A DNA stretch of 64,000 nucleotides, from NCBI RefSeq assembly GCF_000743355.1, contig NZ_JQEI01000009.1, positions 144,699 to 208,698 of the forward strand, in the 5' to 3' direction. Made by a program: the position numbers and the translations under genes. Positions 46,142 to 56,185 of the stretch are shown one piece after another. This DNA is from Serratia sp. Ag1. GTDB lineage: Bacteria > Pseudomonadota > Gammaproteobacteria > Enterobacterales > Enterobacteriaceae. Below the pieces are notes generated by a model that was given only the letters and a program-made list of their open reading frames with translations, was not told where the DNA came from and made no database searches. Numbering within the stretch: position 1 is the first letter of the stretch; every line of letters starts with the position of its first letter.

Positions 46142-47143
46142 ATGCAACCTTTGAGCGGGCCTGGTGCCCCCAATTCTCTCGATCACCCGCCGAACCAGGG
46201 CAAGGACGAACACCTACTTTCTCCTGCACAACGCACCCAGCTCGAAAAACTGATCGTAAAAATCATGGCACTCAGCCCAGCTAAATCGGCTGAGATCTGG
46301 GCAACCCTGCGTCATGAGTTGGGGGCAGACAGCAACCATGAACTGTTGGCTCGCCATTTCCAACCGGCGGAACAACTGCTGCAGAATCGCTTGGCCGCCG
46401 CACAGCAAAGCCATGCCAGCCGCCAATTGCTACAACAATTGACCGATCTGTTGCCGCAGGGCAATAACCGCTTGGCGGTGAGCGATTTTATCCGCCAACA
46501 GTTTGGCCATACAGTATTGAGCCAGTTAAGCCCACCACAGTTGCAACAGGTGCTGAACCTGCTGCAAACCGGCGGTCTTGCCATTCCTTATCCACAACAA
46601 ACCATCACCAGCGATCGCCCGTTGCTGCCTGCGGAACACCAGCATCTGCAACAACAGGTGACCAAGCTCAGCGCCGCCACCGGTGAAACACCGCTCAAAA
46701 TATGGCAGGCACTGTTCGATCTGGTGGGGGTAAAAACCAACGATCCGCTGCCCGCACGCCATTTTCAGTTGCTCAGCCAATTCCTGCAGGTGAAAGTGGC
46801 GCTCAGCCCGCAAAGCGCCCCCACGTTGCACAACCTGCTGGCCGTCTTAAAACAGCCTGCCGACCCACAGGAACAGCAGCAGCTCAGCGATTATTGTCAG
46901 GCGCGGTTCAATAGCGGCCTGAATACGCCGCTGACCTATGCTCAGATCAATGAAGTGATCCAACAATTGTTCGCTCGCCGCCTGGAGCGAACCGGCTACA
47001 GTCAACCCTTACACAGTGAAAGCGTGCAGCCACAGCCATTATTCCATGCGCTGATTGCTGCACTGCCACCATCGCTCGGTAAACCCTGGGGGTGGATTGC
47101 CATCATCCTGGTGTTGGCCCTGTTGCTGATATGGGTGTTTTAA
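46142..47143 (+). CDS. flk: Flagellar hook-length checkpoint protein Flk
   Basis: Flk is an inner-membrane-anchored protein that prevents premature secretion of late flagellar proteins. The 333-residue product (E. coli 331) has a large Gln-rich, helical cytoplasmic part containing RPLLPAEHQHLQQQVTKLSAATGE. A C-terminal membrane segment (PWGWIAIILVLALLLIWVF) closes it. The ATG at 46142 has AGGA upstream; the frame begins 7 codons earlier with TTG. It is the only backbone gene between pdxB and fabB and is flanked on both sides by accessory genes. Confidence 0.93.
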   Translation: MQPLSGPGAPNSLDHPPNQGKDEHLLSPAQRTQLEKLIVKIMALSPAKSAEIWATLRHELGADSNHELLARHFQPAEQLLQNRLAAAQQSHASRQLLQQLTDLLPQGNNRLAVSDFIRQQFGHTVLSQLSPPQLQQVLNLLQTGGLAIPYPQQTITSDRPLLPAEHQHLQQQVTKLSAATGETPLKIWQALFDLVGVKTNDPLPARHFQLLSQFLQVKVALSPQSAPTLHNLLAVLKQPADPQEQQQLSDYCQARFNSGLNTPLTYAQINEVIQQLFARRLERTGYSQPLHSESVQPQPLFHALIAALPPSLGKPWGWIAIILVLALLLIWVF

Positions 47144-47592
47144 CAGCCGCACTCCGCCGCCCGGCTTTTCCCTTGCATGGTTCCGCTTGTATTGCCGGTT
47201 GCCAACGGGTGGCCGTCCCGTTGCCAGAAATCCAGCCCGCCGATCAGCTCTTTCACCCGAAACCCAAGCTTTGCCAGTTTGTAAGCGCCTTTGGTGGAGC
47301 CATTGCAACCGATGCCATCACAATAGGTGACATACACCAGTTCCCGATCCAGTACGGCGGTGCTCTGTTCGTTCATCAAACGGTGCGGAAAGCTCATCGC
47401 CCCCGGAATATGCCCAGCGGCATATAACGCTTCAGCACGGGTATCGATCACCACTATGCCGCTGACGCCATTGCGTAAATCCTCTGCCACATCTGATGAG
47501 TCAGCGTAATAGCCAAGCTTTGCCGCCAGATAATTCAAACTCTGTTCAGCGCTGGCAGGCGGGAAAGCCAGAACGAGTGATGCAGTGGTCAT
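47140..47592 (-). CDS. Rhodanese-like domain protein
   Basis: This single-domain rhodanese homologue of 150 residues probably transfers sulfur from a persulfide or detoxifies a thiol compound. The domain spans about 15-130, with VVIDTRAEALYAAGHIPGAMSFPH. The active loop is YCDGIGCNGSTKGA with two Cys residues, and GGLDFWQRDGHPL closes the domain. The tail ends AAECGC with two more Cys. Its 3' end overlaps that of flk by 4 bases. It is divergent from a MocR regulator that likely controls it. Confidence 0.88.
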   Translation of the reverse strand: MTTASLVLAFPPASAEQSLNYLAAKLGYYADSSDVAEDLRNGVSGIVVIDTRAEALYAAGHIPGAMSFPHRLMNEQSTAVLDRELVYVTYCDGIGCNGSTKGAYKLAKLGFRVKELIGGLDFWQRDGHPLATGNTSGTMQGKSRAAECGC

Positions 47593-47640
47593 AACTCAGG
47601 TTCCTCTACATAAAGACGAGTGACAATCATGCCCGATTTT

Positions 47641-47681
47641 GGTCTTATTACTGATACCCATTTAATCTCAATGATAAGACC
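47641..47681. promoter_or_regulatory. Inverted repeat between rhodanese and MocR genes
   Basis: GGTCTTAT (47641-47648) and ATAAGACC (47674-47681) are perfect arms spaced by 25 bases in the divergent promoter region. It is a candidate operator of the adjacent MocR regulator. It also argues that the regulator starts at 47686 rather than 47620. Confidence 0.45.
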
Positions 47682-47685
47682 GATT

Positions 47686-49119
47686 ATGCCCCAGGTGTTG
47701 CTGACCCTGTTTCAACAACCGGGAAACGCCGCCGCCACGCTACGCGAGCGGGTGTGCAGTACCTTGCGCAGCGCGATTCACAGCGGCGCGTTAAGCGCAG
47801 GCCAGCGGCTGCCCTCTTCGCGCCTGCTAGCCGCAGACCTGCAGGTCTCACGCGTCACCACCGAAGCGGCGTATGCGCAATTGGAAACCGAAGGGTATCC
47901 GCAACGGCGCGTGGGCCAAGGCACCTTCGTTGCCATCCGTATCAACAAACCGGCAGCGGTGCGTAAAGTTGCAGGTCAGTTGCGGCTATCCCAACGTGGC
48001 AAAACCATTCTGCAAACCAGTGGCTGCCGTGATCCGCAGCAGCCGTTGCCATTTGCCGCCGGTTCGCCGGATCTGCGAGCCTTCCCGCTGAAACTATGGA
48101 AGCAACTTACCGCTCAACAGTTACGCGTAAACGGCGAAAAGCTGCTGCGCTATGGCGATCCACAGGGTTATCTGCCGCTGCGTGAAGCGATTGCCGGTTA
48201 CGTCGGCCAAACGCGCGGAGTGAACTGTGATGCGCAACAGGTCATCGTGCTGACCAGCTCGCAGCAGGCATTGCAACTGATCGCCACCCTGCTGCTCGAT
48301 CAGGGTGACAGGGTGTGGATGGAAGAGCCCGGTTATCTCGGTGCCAGAAATGCCTTTACCAGCGCCGGTGCCAAGCTGACCCCCGTTAATATCGATGAAG
48401 CAGGGTTGCGGCCCGATAGTTCATTGCCCGTTCCTCGTCTGGTTTATTTGACTCCCGCTCATCATTATCCCACCGGGGTGGCGCTCAGCCTGGAACGCCG
48501 CTTGGCTCTGCTGGAGATGGCACGGCGTGAGCAAAGCTGGATCATTGAAGACGATTACGACAGCGAGTTTCACTACGACGGCCAACCGATGCCCGCCATG
48601 CAAAGCCAGGATCGCCATGGCAACGTGCTGTATCTCGGCACCTTTTCCAAAACGCTGTTCCCTTCGCTACGCTTGGCCTATCTGATTGTGCCGCCAGAAC
48701 TGGTTAGCGCATTCTCGACCGCCCGCACGCTGTACGACGGCCATAGCGCCCAATTGATGCAGGCAGTGACCGCAGAGTTTATCCAGCAGGGGCATTTCGC
48801 AGCGCATATCCGTTACATGCGTCAGCTCTATCGCAGCCGCCGCGATTGGCTGCTGACGCAGGTGGAACAACGGTTACCTGCCTTTGCCACAGCACAACCG
48901 GCCAACGGAGGGTTACAGCTTGCCGTTTGGCTACCGCATGGCCAAGAGGCCAACTTAACCCGGCAAGCGCAGCAATTGGGGGTGATTACACCCGGTTTGT
49001 CGGCACTGTTTATGACGCCGCAGGCACGGCGCGACGGTTGGCTGCTGGGCTTTTCCGCCCTCACGCCGGGGGAAATCAGCGCCGCCGTTGAGCGACTGAG
49101 TAAAATTGTCCGTGATTAG
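47686..49119 (+). CDS. MocR-type (GntR/aminotransferase) regulator
   Basis: This PLP-dependent regulator has about 477 residues from the ATG at 47686. Upstream in-frame starts at 47620 and 47629 are possible. The GntR winged helix is at about 15-75 (RVCSTLRSAIHSGALSAGQRLPSSRLLAAD), and the aminotransferase-like domain at about 110-470. The latter includes TSSQQALQLIATLL, IIEDDYDSEFHYDG and the PLP-lysine block LGTFSKTLFPSLRLAY. It is divergent from the rhodanese gene, and pepT follows 65 bases later in the same direction, so either could be its target. Confidence 0.9.
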   Translation: MPQVLLTLFQQPGNAAATLRERVCSTLRSAIHSGALSAGQRLPSSRLLAADLQVSRVTTEAAYAQLETEGYPQRRVGQGTFVAIRINKPAAVRKVAGQLRLSQRGKTILQTSGCRDPQQPLPFAAGSPDLRAFPLKLWKQLTAQQLRVNGEKLLRYGDPQGYLPLREAIAGYVGQTRGVNCDAQQVIVLTSSQQALQLIATLLLDQGDRVWMEEPGYLGARNAFTSAGAKLTPVNIDEAGLRPDSSLPVPRLVYLTPAHHYPTGVALSLERRLALLEMARREQSWIIEDDYDSEFHYDGQPMPAMQSQDRHGNVLYLGTFSKTLFPSLRLAYLIVPPELVSAFSTARTLYDGHSAQLMQAVTAEFIQQGHFAAHIRYMRQLYRSRRDWLLTQVEQRLPAFATAQPANGGLQLAVWLPHGQEANLTRQAQQLGVITPGLSALFMTPQARRDGWLLGFSALTPGEISAAVERLSKIVRD

Positions 49120-49184
49120 ATTGGACAACCGACTAATTTGGCTTTAAAACCATTACTTTGCCTGTAATTCTACAAGGAATTTTG

Positions 49185-50417
49185 ATGAATAACCCGATTG
49201 CCGAACAGCTTACCGAACGTTTTTTCCGCTATCTGGCGGTCACCAGCCAAAGCGATGCCGCAGCCACTACGCTGCCAACCACGGCGGGCCAGCATGATAT
49301 AGCACAACTGTTGGCCGCCGAACTGCGCCAGCTTGGGTTGGAAGAGGTGTTGGTTGATGAACACGCCACCGTCACCGCCCGCAAGCCTGGCAATCAGCCC
49401 GGCGCGCCACGCATCGGTTTTATCACCCATATTGATACCGTTGATGTGGGTTTGGCCGCCGAGATCCACCCGCAGCGCCTGCGTTTTACCGGTGAAGATC
49501 TGTGCCTGAACGCCGAGCGTGATATCTGGCTGCGCACTGCTGAGCACCCGGAAATTCTGGCTTATCCCAACGAAGAGATTATTTTCAGCGACGGCACCAG
49601 CGTGCTCGGGGCCGACAATAAAGCGGCGGTGACCGTAGTGATGACGCTGCTGGCAAACCTGAGCGCGACCGATCGCCACGGCGATATCGTGGTGGCCTTT
49701 GTGCCGGACGAAGAAGTCGGCTTGCGCGGTGCCAAGGCGCTGGATCTGGCGCGCTTTGACGTTGATTTCGCCTATACCATCGACTGCTGCGAACTGGGCG
49801 AAGTGGTGTATGAAAACTTCAACGCCGCCGGGGCGGAAATCCACATTGAAGGCGTGACGGCGCACCCGATGTCGGCAAAAAACGTGCTGATTAACCCGAT
49901 CCGCATCGCCACCGATATTATCAACCAGTTTGATATTCTGGATACACCAGAGCATACCGAAGGGCGCGAGGGCTATTTCTGGTTCAATGATATGGTGGCG
50001 AACTCCAATAACGCCACGCTGAAAGTCTCGATCCGCGATTTTGATCTGGCCGCTTTCAACCGCCGCAAAGCGCGTCTGCAAGAAGTGGTACAGCAGGTCG
50101 CCGCCAACTATCCACGCGCCAAGGTCAGTTGCACGGTGCAGGATATTTACAGCAACATCAGTAACTCCATCGGTGAAGACAAACGCGCCATCGAGCTGAT
50201 TTTCGGGGCATTAGCCGCCCACGGCATTACGCCAAAAGTGACCCCGATGCGCGGCGGCACCGACGGCGCAGCGCTTTCCAGCCGTGGCCTGATTACGCCA
50301 AACTACTTCACCGGGGCGCATAACTTCCATTCGCGCTTCGAGTTCCTGCCAATCAGCTCCTTTGTGAAGTCTTATCAGGTTACCCGCAGCATCTGCCTGC
50401 TGGCCGCGCGCGGTTAA
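49185..50417 (+). CDS. pepT: Peptidase T-type tripeptidase
   Basis: This zinc aminopeptidase of the M20 family (PepT branch, 410 residues) releases N-terminal residues from tripeptides in the cytoplasm. Metal ligands are visible in FITHIDTVDVG (His), VLGADNKAAV (bridging Asp), FVPDEEVGLRGA (catalytic Glu pair), YTIDCCELGEV (Asp) and FTGAHNFHSRFEF (His). GG of the usual YTxDGG motif is replaced by CC. AAGGA precedes the ATG at 49185. It looks only moderately similar to E. coli PepT and does not sit at the normal pepT site, so it may be a paralogue. Confidence 0.85.
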   Translation: MNNPIAEQLTERFFRYLAVTSQSDAAATTLPTTAGQHDIAQLLAAELRQLGLEEVLVDEHATVTARKPGNQPGAPRIGFITHIDTVDVGLAAEIHPQRLRFTGEDLCLNAERDIWLRTAEHPEILAYPNEEIIFSDGTSVLGADNKAAVTVVMTLLANLSATDRHGDIVVAFVPDEEVGLRGAKALDLARFDVDFAYTIDCCELGEVVYENFNAAGAEIHIEGVTAHPMSAKNVLINPIRIATDIINQFDILDTPEHTEGREGYFWFNDMVANSNNATLKVSIRDFDLAAFNRRKARLQEVVQQVAANYPRAKVSCTVQDIYSNISNSIGEDKRAIELIFGALAAHGITPKVTPMRGGTDGAALSSRGLITPNYFTGAHNFHSRFEFLPISSFVKSYQVTRSICLLAARG

Positions 50418-50424
50418 CCCTCAG

Positions 50425-50444
50425 GCCGCAGGGCTCCCTGCGGC
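50425..50444. terminator. Hairpin between pepT and ybiR
   Basis: GCCGCAGGG (50425-50433) and CCCTGCGGC (50436-50444) are perfect arms between convergent genes. The loop is only two bases and no T-run follows. Confidence 0.5.
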
Positions 50445-50445
50445 G

Positions 50446-51549
50446 TTACAACAGTAACCAGCCAACCAGCGCCGCCCACGCCAGAAACGGCAATGAATAG
50501 TAATGGAAACGCAGCCAGATGCGGCGATCCCCTGCCATCCGCAGCGCAATCAGGTTGGCCAAAGAACCGATCGCCAACCCAAAGCCCCCGGCATTCACCG
50601 CATAGGCCACCAACGCGCTGGAAGGCACGTAGTTGAGCAGCAAAATGGTGGCGGGGACATTACTGATGATCTGCGACAGGCCAATGCCCAAGCCATACAC
50701 CGCCCCTTCTGGCAGCGCTGCAATGTGGCTGAACCACGGTTGCATCACCGGCAACCGGGTGAACAGCCCGACATCAATAAACATGGCGATAAACACAAAA
50801 ATCAGGCTCCAGTCGATTTGCAGCAACACCCGCCGCGCCAACAGCAGGAAACCGGCAAACACCGCCAACAGCCCGTAGAGCGGCACGGCAAAATCCAGGC
50901 AGAACAGAAATACCCCATACAGCCCCACACAGCTTAACAGCAGGTGTTTTTGATACGGGTAACTTTGGGCTTGGCTTTTTTTAACGATCTCACGCGCCGG
51001 AAAGCTGAACCAGGTCACCGCCAGCAGGCTGAGCATCATCACCGCACCGAAAGGAGCCATCTGGCCGATAAATTCCATAAACGACAGAGAGGACTTGCTC
51101 CACAGTAAGATGTTTTGCGGATTACCGATCGGCGTCAGCAGCGAACCCGCATTCACCGCCAGCGCCTGGAAAATAATCAGCCGGTTAACCGGCAACGAAG
51201 AAAGCTTTTTCAGCGTGATGGTCAGGGGAATCACGATAAACAGCGCGACATCGTTGGTCAGAAAGGATGACAGCAGCGCGGCGGAAGACACCAGAAACAG
51301 CGCCAGCCAGCGCTCACTGCGCAGCCTGTTGACGATCTGGCGGCCAATAAAATCGAAATAACCACTCACCTCTACGCCCTTGGTCAACAACATCAACCCG
51401 AGCAGAGTGATAATGGTGCGCCAGTCGATAAACTGAGCCAGCGGCTGTGGCTCGATAGCAAACAGCAGCACGCCAATCAGCAGTAACGCGTGCAAAAAAC
51501 GATCGTGAATAAATGGCCTCAACAGGCGGATTACAGCATTTGAACTCAT
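50446..51549 (-). CDS. ybiR: Predicted anion permease YbiR
   Basis: This inner-membrane protein of the ion transporter superfamily (ArsB/NhaD/SLC13-like) has 367 residues and about ten membrane segments. It follows E. coli YbiR (372) along its length: DWRTIITLLGLMLLTKGVEVSGYF, SSFLTNDVALFIVIPLTITLK, NAGSLLTPIGNPQNILLW and SNVPATILLLNYVP. The SFLTNDVAL and TPIGNPQN half-repeats are the substrate-binding hairpins of the family. The transported anion is not known. It is convergent with pepT. Confidence 0.9.
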   Translation of the reverse strand: MSSNAVIRLLRPFIHDRFLHALLLIGVLLFAIEPQPLAQFIDWRTIITLLGLMLLTKGVEVSGYFDFIGRQIVNRLRSERWLALFLVSSAALLSSFLTNDVALFIVIPLTITLKKLSSLPVNRLIIFQALAVNAGSLLTPIGNPQNILLWSKSSLSFMEFIGQMAPFGAVMMLSLLAVTWFSFPAREIVKKSQAQSYPYQKHLLLSCVGLYGVFLFCLDFAVPLYGLLAVFAGFLLLARRVLLQIDWSLIFVFIAMFIDVGLFTRLPVMQPWFSHIAALPEGAVYGLGIGLSQIISNVPATILLLNYVPSSALVAYAVNAGGFGLAIGSLANLIALRMAGDRRIWLRFHYYSLPFLAWAALVGWLLL

Positions 51550-51688
51550 ATTTTTCGCTTACCAAAACAGCCAGAATGCGGGCCAAAGACGTTAACTGAA
51601 GCATACAAATTGCGCCACTTAAAAAGCTTTTCATTTGCCACGCTTTACTTTATACCAATCAACTTGGTTTATTTTTAAGGTTCTTCCT

Positions 51689-52720
51689 ATGATTCATGCC
51701 CTTGCCAAGAAATTGCTGCTGACCGCAGCCCTGACTCTGCTGGTCGCCTGTGATGACAGCGCAACCCGCCCACAGATCGACATCGAAGGCAAAACCATGG
51801 GCACCTTCTACAGCGTGAAGATCAGCGGCGATATTGATGAGAATAAGCAGCAGTTGCAGCAAGAGATCGACGCTCTGTTGGAACAGGCCAACGACGATAT
51901 CTCCACCTATCGCCCGAACTCGGTGTTATCCCGTTTCAACCAGAACCGCAGCAGCGAACCACAGCCCATTCCACGCGGCATGGCAGATATTATCCTGATG
52001 GCCCAACGCATTGGCCGCGATACCGCTGGGGCGATGGATATCACCGTCGGCCCGCTGGTGAACCTGTGGGGATTCGGCCCGGATAAGCGCGCGGTGAAAA
52101 TCCCGCAGCAACAGCAAATCGATGCAGCCAAGCAAAATACCGGTTTGCAGCACCTGAAATTGCTCAGCGACCACCACGGCGAATGGTTACAGAAAGCGTT
52201 GCCGGAGATGTATGTCGATCTCTCTACGCTGGGGGAAGGTTATGGCGTGGATCAGTTGGTACGCCTGATGGCGCGTAAAGGTATCACCAACTATCTGGTG
52301 TCGGTGGGCGGCGCGGTATCAACACGCGGTGTCAACGGTCAGGGCAAGCCTTGGCGAGTGGCGATTCAAAAACCGACCGATCGTGAAAATGCGGTACAGG
52401 CCATGGTCGATCTCCAAGGCTATGGCATCAGCACCTCGGGCAGTTACCGGAACTATTTCGAGCAAGACGGGCAGCGTTATTCCCATGTGATCGATCCCAC
52501 CACTGGCCGCCCGATTAACCACCGGTTGGTTTCCGCCACGGTGATCGCCCCCACGGCGCTGGAAGCCGATGGCTGGGATACCGGGCTGATGGTGCTCGGC
52601 ACAGAAAAAGCGTTGAAGCTGGCAGAAGAAAAAGGGCTGGCGGTGTATCTGATCACCAAGACCGATGACGGTTTCAGCGCGGTGATGACACCACAGTTTA
52701 AGGCGTTTCTGGTGGAGTAA
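51689..52720 (+). CDS. apbE: FAD:protein FMN transferase ApbE
   Basis: ApbE is a periplasmic lipoprotein that attaches FMN to threonine residues of NqrB, NqrC or RnfG-type proteins. The 343-residue product has a lipoprotein signal ending LLVAC/DD. It also has GKTMGTFYSVKI, DDISTYRPNSVLSRFN, AGAMDITVGPLVNLWGFGP, DLSTLGEGYGVD and SHVIDPTTGRPI, the flavin and magnesium sites. The ATG at 51689 follows AAGG; the open frame begins 18 codons earlier. No nqr or rnf gene is nearby. Confidence 0.94.
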   Translation: MIHALAKKLLLTAALTLLVACDDSATRPQIDIEGKTMGTFYSVKISGDIDENKQQLQQEIDALLEQANDDISTYRPNSVLSRFNQNRSSEPQPIPRGMADIILMAQRIGRDTAGAMDITVGPLVNLWGFGPDKRAVKIPQQQQIDAAKQNTGLQHLKLLSDHHGEWLQKALPEMYVDLSTLGEGYGVDQLVRLMARKGITNYLVSVGGAVSTRGVNGQGKPWRVAIQKPTDRENAVQAMVDLQGYGISTSGSYRNYFEQDGQRYSHVIDPTTGRPINHRLVSATVIAPTALEADGWDTGLMVLGTEKALKLAEEKGLAVYLITKTDDGFSAVMTPQFKAFLVE

Positions 52721-53065
52721 TCTCAAAGTTGTAGAGTCACATCTTGCTGCCGCTTCTATACATTTCAAACCACTCAATCGGTGAGATGAACACGGGTGTT
52801 GATGTCATTGAAGGCGCCGAACGGAGAAACGACGCATAGGCGAAACCGCCAAGGATGGCGGTTTCAGGCGAGACAGGAAGGGACGCCTGTCGTAGCCGGC
52901 CGTAATGCGACGTGTCGTAGTGAGGGAAGTGGGCAAAGCCCACCGCCTGATATGGCAAGGGCCGGGGTGCAGGGGGCTGGCTCTTGAGCCCCTGCTCGGG
53001 CGCGTTAATCCTGTTTAAAATAAACACCAAATGTTTAGCGCACGAAAATAGACACCCGCCCCCCC
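52721..53065. other. Hairpin-rich intergenic region between apbE and cusA
   Basis: Within about 150 bases there are four stems: GAAACCGCC/GGCGGTTTC (52842-52865), GACAGG/CCTGTC (52872-52891), GTGGGC/GCCCAC (52929-52943) and GGGGCT/AGCCCC (52973-52992). A minus-strand open frame (52737-53030) has no family features and runs through all the stems. It may be a relic of a mobile or phage element, a structured RNA, or an uncharacterised repeat; sequence alone does not decide. The T-rich flank at 53013-53036 could end cusA transcription. Confidence 0.4.
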
Positions 53066-56000
53066 TTACCGCTCCCTATGCAACAACAAATACACCGCCG
53101 GGATCACCAGCATCGACAGTAACGGCGCACTCACCATGCCGCCAATCATCGGGGCGGCGATCCGCTGCATCACCTCCGAACCCGCGCCGCCGCCCCACAT
53201 GATCGGCAACAAACCGGCCATAATGGTGGCCACCGTCATCACTTTTGGCCGGACGCGTAACACTGCCCCTTCACTGATCGCCGCCATCAGTTGCTGCTGG
53301 CTTAACGGCTCATCAGATTGGCGATGTTTTGCCAACGCCTGGTTAAGGTACAACACCATAATCACACCAAACTCCGCCGCAACGCCCGCCAGAGCGATAA
53401 ACCCTACCGCACCCGCCACCGACAGGTTGTAATCAAGCAGGAACAGCAGCCATACCCCGCCGATCAACGCAAACGGCAACGTTGCCATGATCAGCAACGC
53501 ATCACGCACGCTGTTGAAGGTGATAAACAGCAGCACGAAGATAATCCCCAGCGTCACTGGCAGTACGATTTTCAACTGGGCGCTGGCGCGTTCCAAATAC
53601 TCAAACTGCCCGGACCAACTGACAGAAACCCCGGCAGGCAATGTCACCTGCTGCGCCACCGCACGTTGCATCTCTTCTACCGCCGATTTCAGGTCACGCC
53701 CGCGCAGATCGACATAGATCCAGTCAGAAAGCCGGGCGTTTTCGCTTTTCAGCATCGGTGGACCTTCGGTAAGCCGGATATCCGCCAGTTCCGCCAGCGG
53801 CACCTGGCTGCCCGCCGCCGTCACTACCGGCAGCTCACGCAGGGCTTGCAGCGAATCACGGATCTCACGGGGGTAGCGCACGTTGATCGGGTATCGCGCG
53901 CGCCCTTCGATGGTTTCACCGATATTCTCACCGCCCACCAGCGTTGCCACCATCGATTGCAGTTCTTTGACCGAAACGCCATAACGCGCCGCACGCTGGC
54001 GATCGATATCAATATCCACATAACGCCCACCGGCAATACGCTCCGCCAGCGCCGAAGTGACCCCAGGCACCTGTTTCACCACCTGCTCGATCTGGTTAGA
54101 AGCGCGCTCGATATCGGCAATATTGCTACCGTTAACCTTGATGCCAACCGGGCTTTTGATACCAGTCGCCAGCATATCCAGCCGGTTGCGGATTGGCGGT
54201 ACCCAGACGTTGGCAATGCCGGGCACTTTAACCACGCTGTCCAACTCCGCCACCAGCTTGTCCATGGTCATGCCAGGCCGCCATTGATCGCGTGGTTTAA
54301 AACGAATGGTGGTTTCCAGCATGGTCAACGGTGCCGGATCGGTGGCAGTTTCTGCCCGGCCTGCTTTGCCGAACACCGTATCCACTTCCGGTACGGTTTT
54401 TATCAAGCGATCGGTCAGTTGCAACAAACGCGCTGCTTCGCGGGCCGAAATCCCCGGCAAGGTGGATGGCATATACAACAGATCGCCTTCGTCCAGCGGC
54501 GGCATAAACTCACTACCCAAGCGGCTGAGCGGGTACAACGTCAGCACCAGCAGTGCGGCAGAAACCCCCAGTGTGGTTTTTGGCCGCGCCAGCACCGCCG
54601 ACAACAACGGTTGATACAGGCGGATCAGCCAGCGGTTAAGCGGATTGGCATGTTCGTCTGGGATGCGGCCACGGATAAAGTACCCCATCAACACCGGCAC
54701 CAGGGTGATCCCCAACCCGGCGGACACCGCCATGGCATAGGTTTTGGTGAATGCCAATGGTGCAAACATCCGCCCTTCCTGCGCCTGCAGCGAGAACACT
54801 GGGATAAACGACAGAGTAATGATCAGCAAACTGCAAAACAGCGCCGGGCCAACTTCCACCGCCGCCTGTTCAGAAATACGCCAGTAATCCTGCGGACTAG
54901 GTTGCTGCCCAGGATGGCGCTGTCGCCATTGTTCCAGCACTTTGTGCATGTTTTCGATCATTACAATCGCCGCATCCACCATCGCGCCAATGGCTATCGC
55001 AATCCCCCCCAGTGACATGATGTTGGCGTTAACGCCCTGATAGTGCATCACCACAAACGCCCCGAGGATCCCCAGCGGCAAAGTGACGATCGCCACCAGC
55101 GCCGAACGGAAATGCGACAGGAACAGCGTGCAAACCACCGCCACCACCAGGAACTCTTCCAGCAGTTTGAATGAAAGCGTGTCGATTGCGCGCTCAATCA
55201 GCTGCGAACGGTCATAAACCGGCACGATCTCCACACCCGGCGGCAACGTCTGTTGGATCTGGCTTAGCTTAACCTTCAATGCGTTGATAGTTTCCAGCGC
55301 ATTCTTGCCGTAACGCATCACCACAATGCCACCGGCCACTTCGCCTTCACCGTTCAGTTCCGCGATGCCACGGCGCATTTCCGGCCCTTCACGCACCGTA
55401 GCCACCTGAGCCAGTAGAATCGGCACGCCGTCACGCGCGGTGATCACCACGTTCTTGAAGTCATCAAGCTTCTTCAGATAGCCGGAGGTGCGCACCATAT
55501 ATTCCGCTTCACCCATCTCCAGCAGCGCCCCACCACCTTCCTGATTGGCATCCTGAATCGCACCGACCACCTGCTGATGCGTAATGTTCAATGCCCGCAT
55601 GCTCTCTGGGTTCAGCACCACCTGATACTGGCGCACCATGCCGCCGACGCTGGCCACTTCGGCCACATTAGGGACGGTTTTCAGTTCAAACTTCAGCGTC
55701 CAGTCCTGCAAGGCGCGCAGATCTGCCAGGCTGTGTTTGCCGCTTTTGTCTACCAGCGCATATTCATAGATCCAGCCAACGCCGGTCGCATCCGGTCCCA
55801 GCGCCACTTTCGCCTGTGCAGGCAATGCGGACTGCACCTGACTCAACGACTCCAGCACCCGCGAGCGCGCCCAGTAAGGATCGGTCCCGTCTGCAAACAG
55901 AATATAGATGTAAGCATCACCAAACATTGAGAAACCGCGCACCGTCGTGGCCCCCGGTACCGTCAGCATGGTGGTGGTCAGCGGGTAAGTCACCTGATCC

Positions 56001-56185
56001 TCAATCACCTGCGGCGCTTTCCCTGGGTAGGTGACACGCACAATCACCTGTACGTCGGAAAGATCGGGCAACGCATCCAGCGGTGCCTTCTGCAGTGCCC
56101 AAATCCCCCACCCCGCCAGCATGATCGACGCTAACAGCACCAACAGGCGATTGCGTATCGACCAACGAATCACTGAGGCAATCAT
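53066..56185 (-). CDS. cusA: Copper/silver efflux RND pump CusA
   Basis: This is the inner-membrane proton-driven pump of the tripartite Cu(I)/Ag(I) exporter. The 1039-residue product (E. coli 1047) has 12 membrane segments and two large periplasmic loops. Heavy-metal RND marks are [24 protein letters not shown], the membrane relay [20 protein letters not shown] with its Asp, and [20 protein letters not shown]. Methionines in the central periplasmic region fit a metal-binding pump. It overlaps cusB by 4 bases and is last in the cus operon. Cobalt-zinc pumps are related, but the CusF genes indicate monovalent copper or silver. Confidence 0.94.
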   Translation of the reverse strand: MIASVIRWSIRNRLLVLLASIMLAGWGIWALQKAPLDALPDLSDVQVIVRVTYPGKAPQVIEDQVTYPLTTTMLTVPGATTVRGFSMFGDAYIYILFADGTDPYWARSRVLESLSQVQSALPAQAKVALGPDATGVGWIYEYALVDKSGKHSLADLRALQDWTLKFELKTVPNVAEVASVGGMVRQYQVVLNPESMRALNITHQQVVGAIQDANQEGGGALLEMGEAEYMVRTSGYLKKLDDFKNVVITARDGVPILLAQVATVREGPEMRRGIAELNGEGEVAGGIVVMRYGKNALETINALKVKLSQIQQTLPPGVEIVPVYDRSQLIERAIDTLSFKLLEEFLVVAVVCTLFLSHFRSALVAIVTLPLGILGAFVVMHYQGVNANIMSLGGIAIAIGAMVDAAIVMIENMHKVLEQWRQRHPGQQPSPQDYWRISEQAAVEVGPALFCSLLIITLSFIPVFSLQAQEGRMFAPLAFTKTYAMAVSAGLGITLVPVLMGYFIRGRIPDEHANPLNRWLIRLYQPLLSAVLARPKTTLGVSAALLVLTLYPLSRLGSEFMPPLDEGDLLYMPSTLPGISAREAARLLQLTDRLIKTVPEVDTVFGKAGRAETATDPAPLTMLETTIRFKPRDQWRPGMTMDKLVAELDSVVKVPGIANVWVPPIRNRLDMLATGIKSPVGIKVNGSNIADIERASNQIEQVVKQVPGVTSALAERIAGGRYVDIDIDRQRAARYGVSVKELQSMVATLVGGENIGETIEGRARYPINVRYPREIRDSLQALRELPVVTAAGSQVPLAELADIRLTEGPPMLKSENARLSDWIYVDLRGRDLKSAVEEMQRAVAQQVTLPAGVSVSWSGQFEYLERASAQLKIVLPVTLGIIFVLLFITFNSVRDALLIMATLPFALIGGVWLLFLLDYNLSVAGAVGFIALAGVAAEFGVIMVLYLNQALAKHRQSDEPLSQQQLMAAISEGAVLRVRPKVMTVATIMAGLLPIMWGGGAGSEVMQRIAAPMIGGMVSAPLLSMLVIPAVYLLLHRER

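Noticed and set aside
49170..50081. 303-codon minus-strand frame over pepT
   Set aside because: Shadow of pepT; composition is that of an antisense frame.
52737..53030. 97-codon minus-strand frame between apbE and cusA
   Set aside because: It runs through several strong hairpins and has no signal, membrane or domain pattern I can name; not reported as a gene.
53318..55015. 565-codon open frame on the plus strand inside cusA
   Set aside because: It is the complement of the well-supported cusA gene; the translation is rich in His, Gln and Arg with no domain, typical of antisense frames in GC-rich genes.
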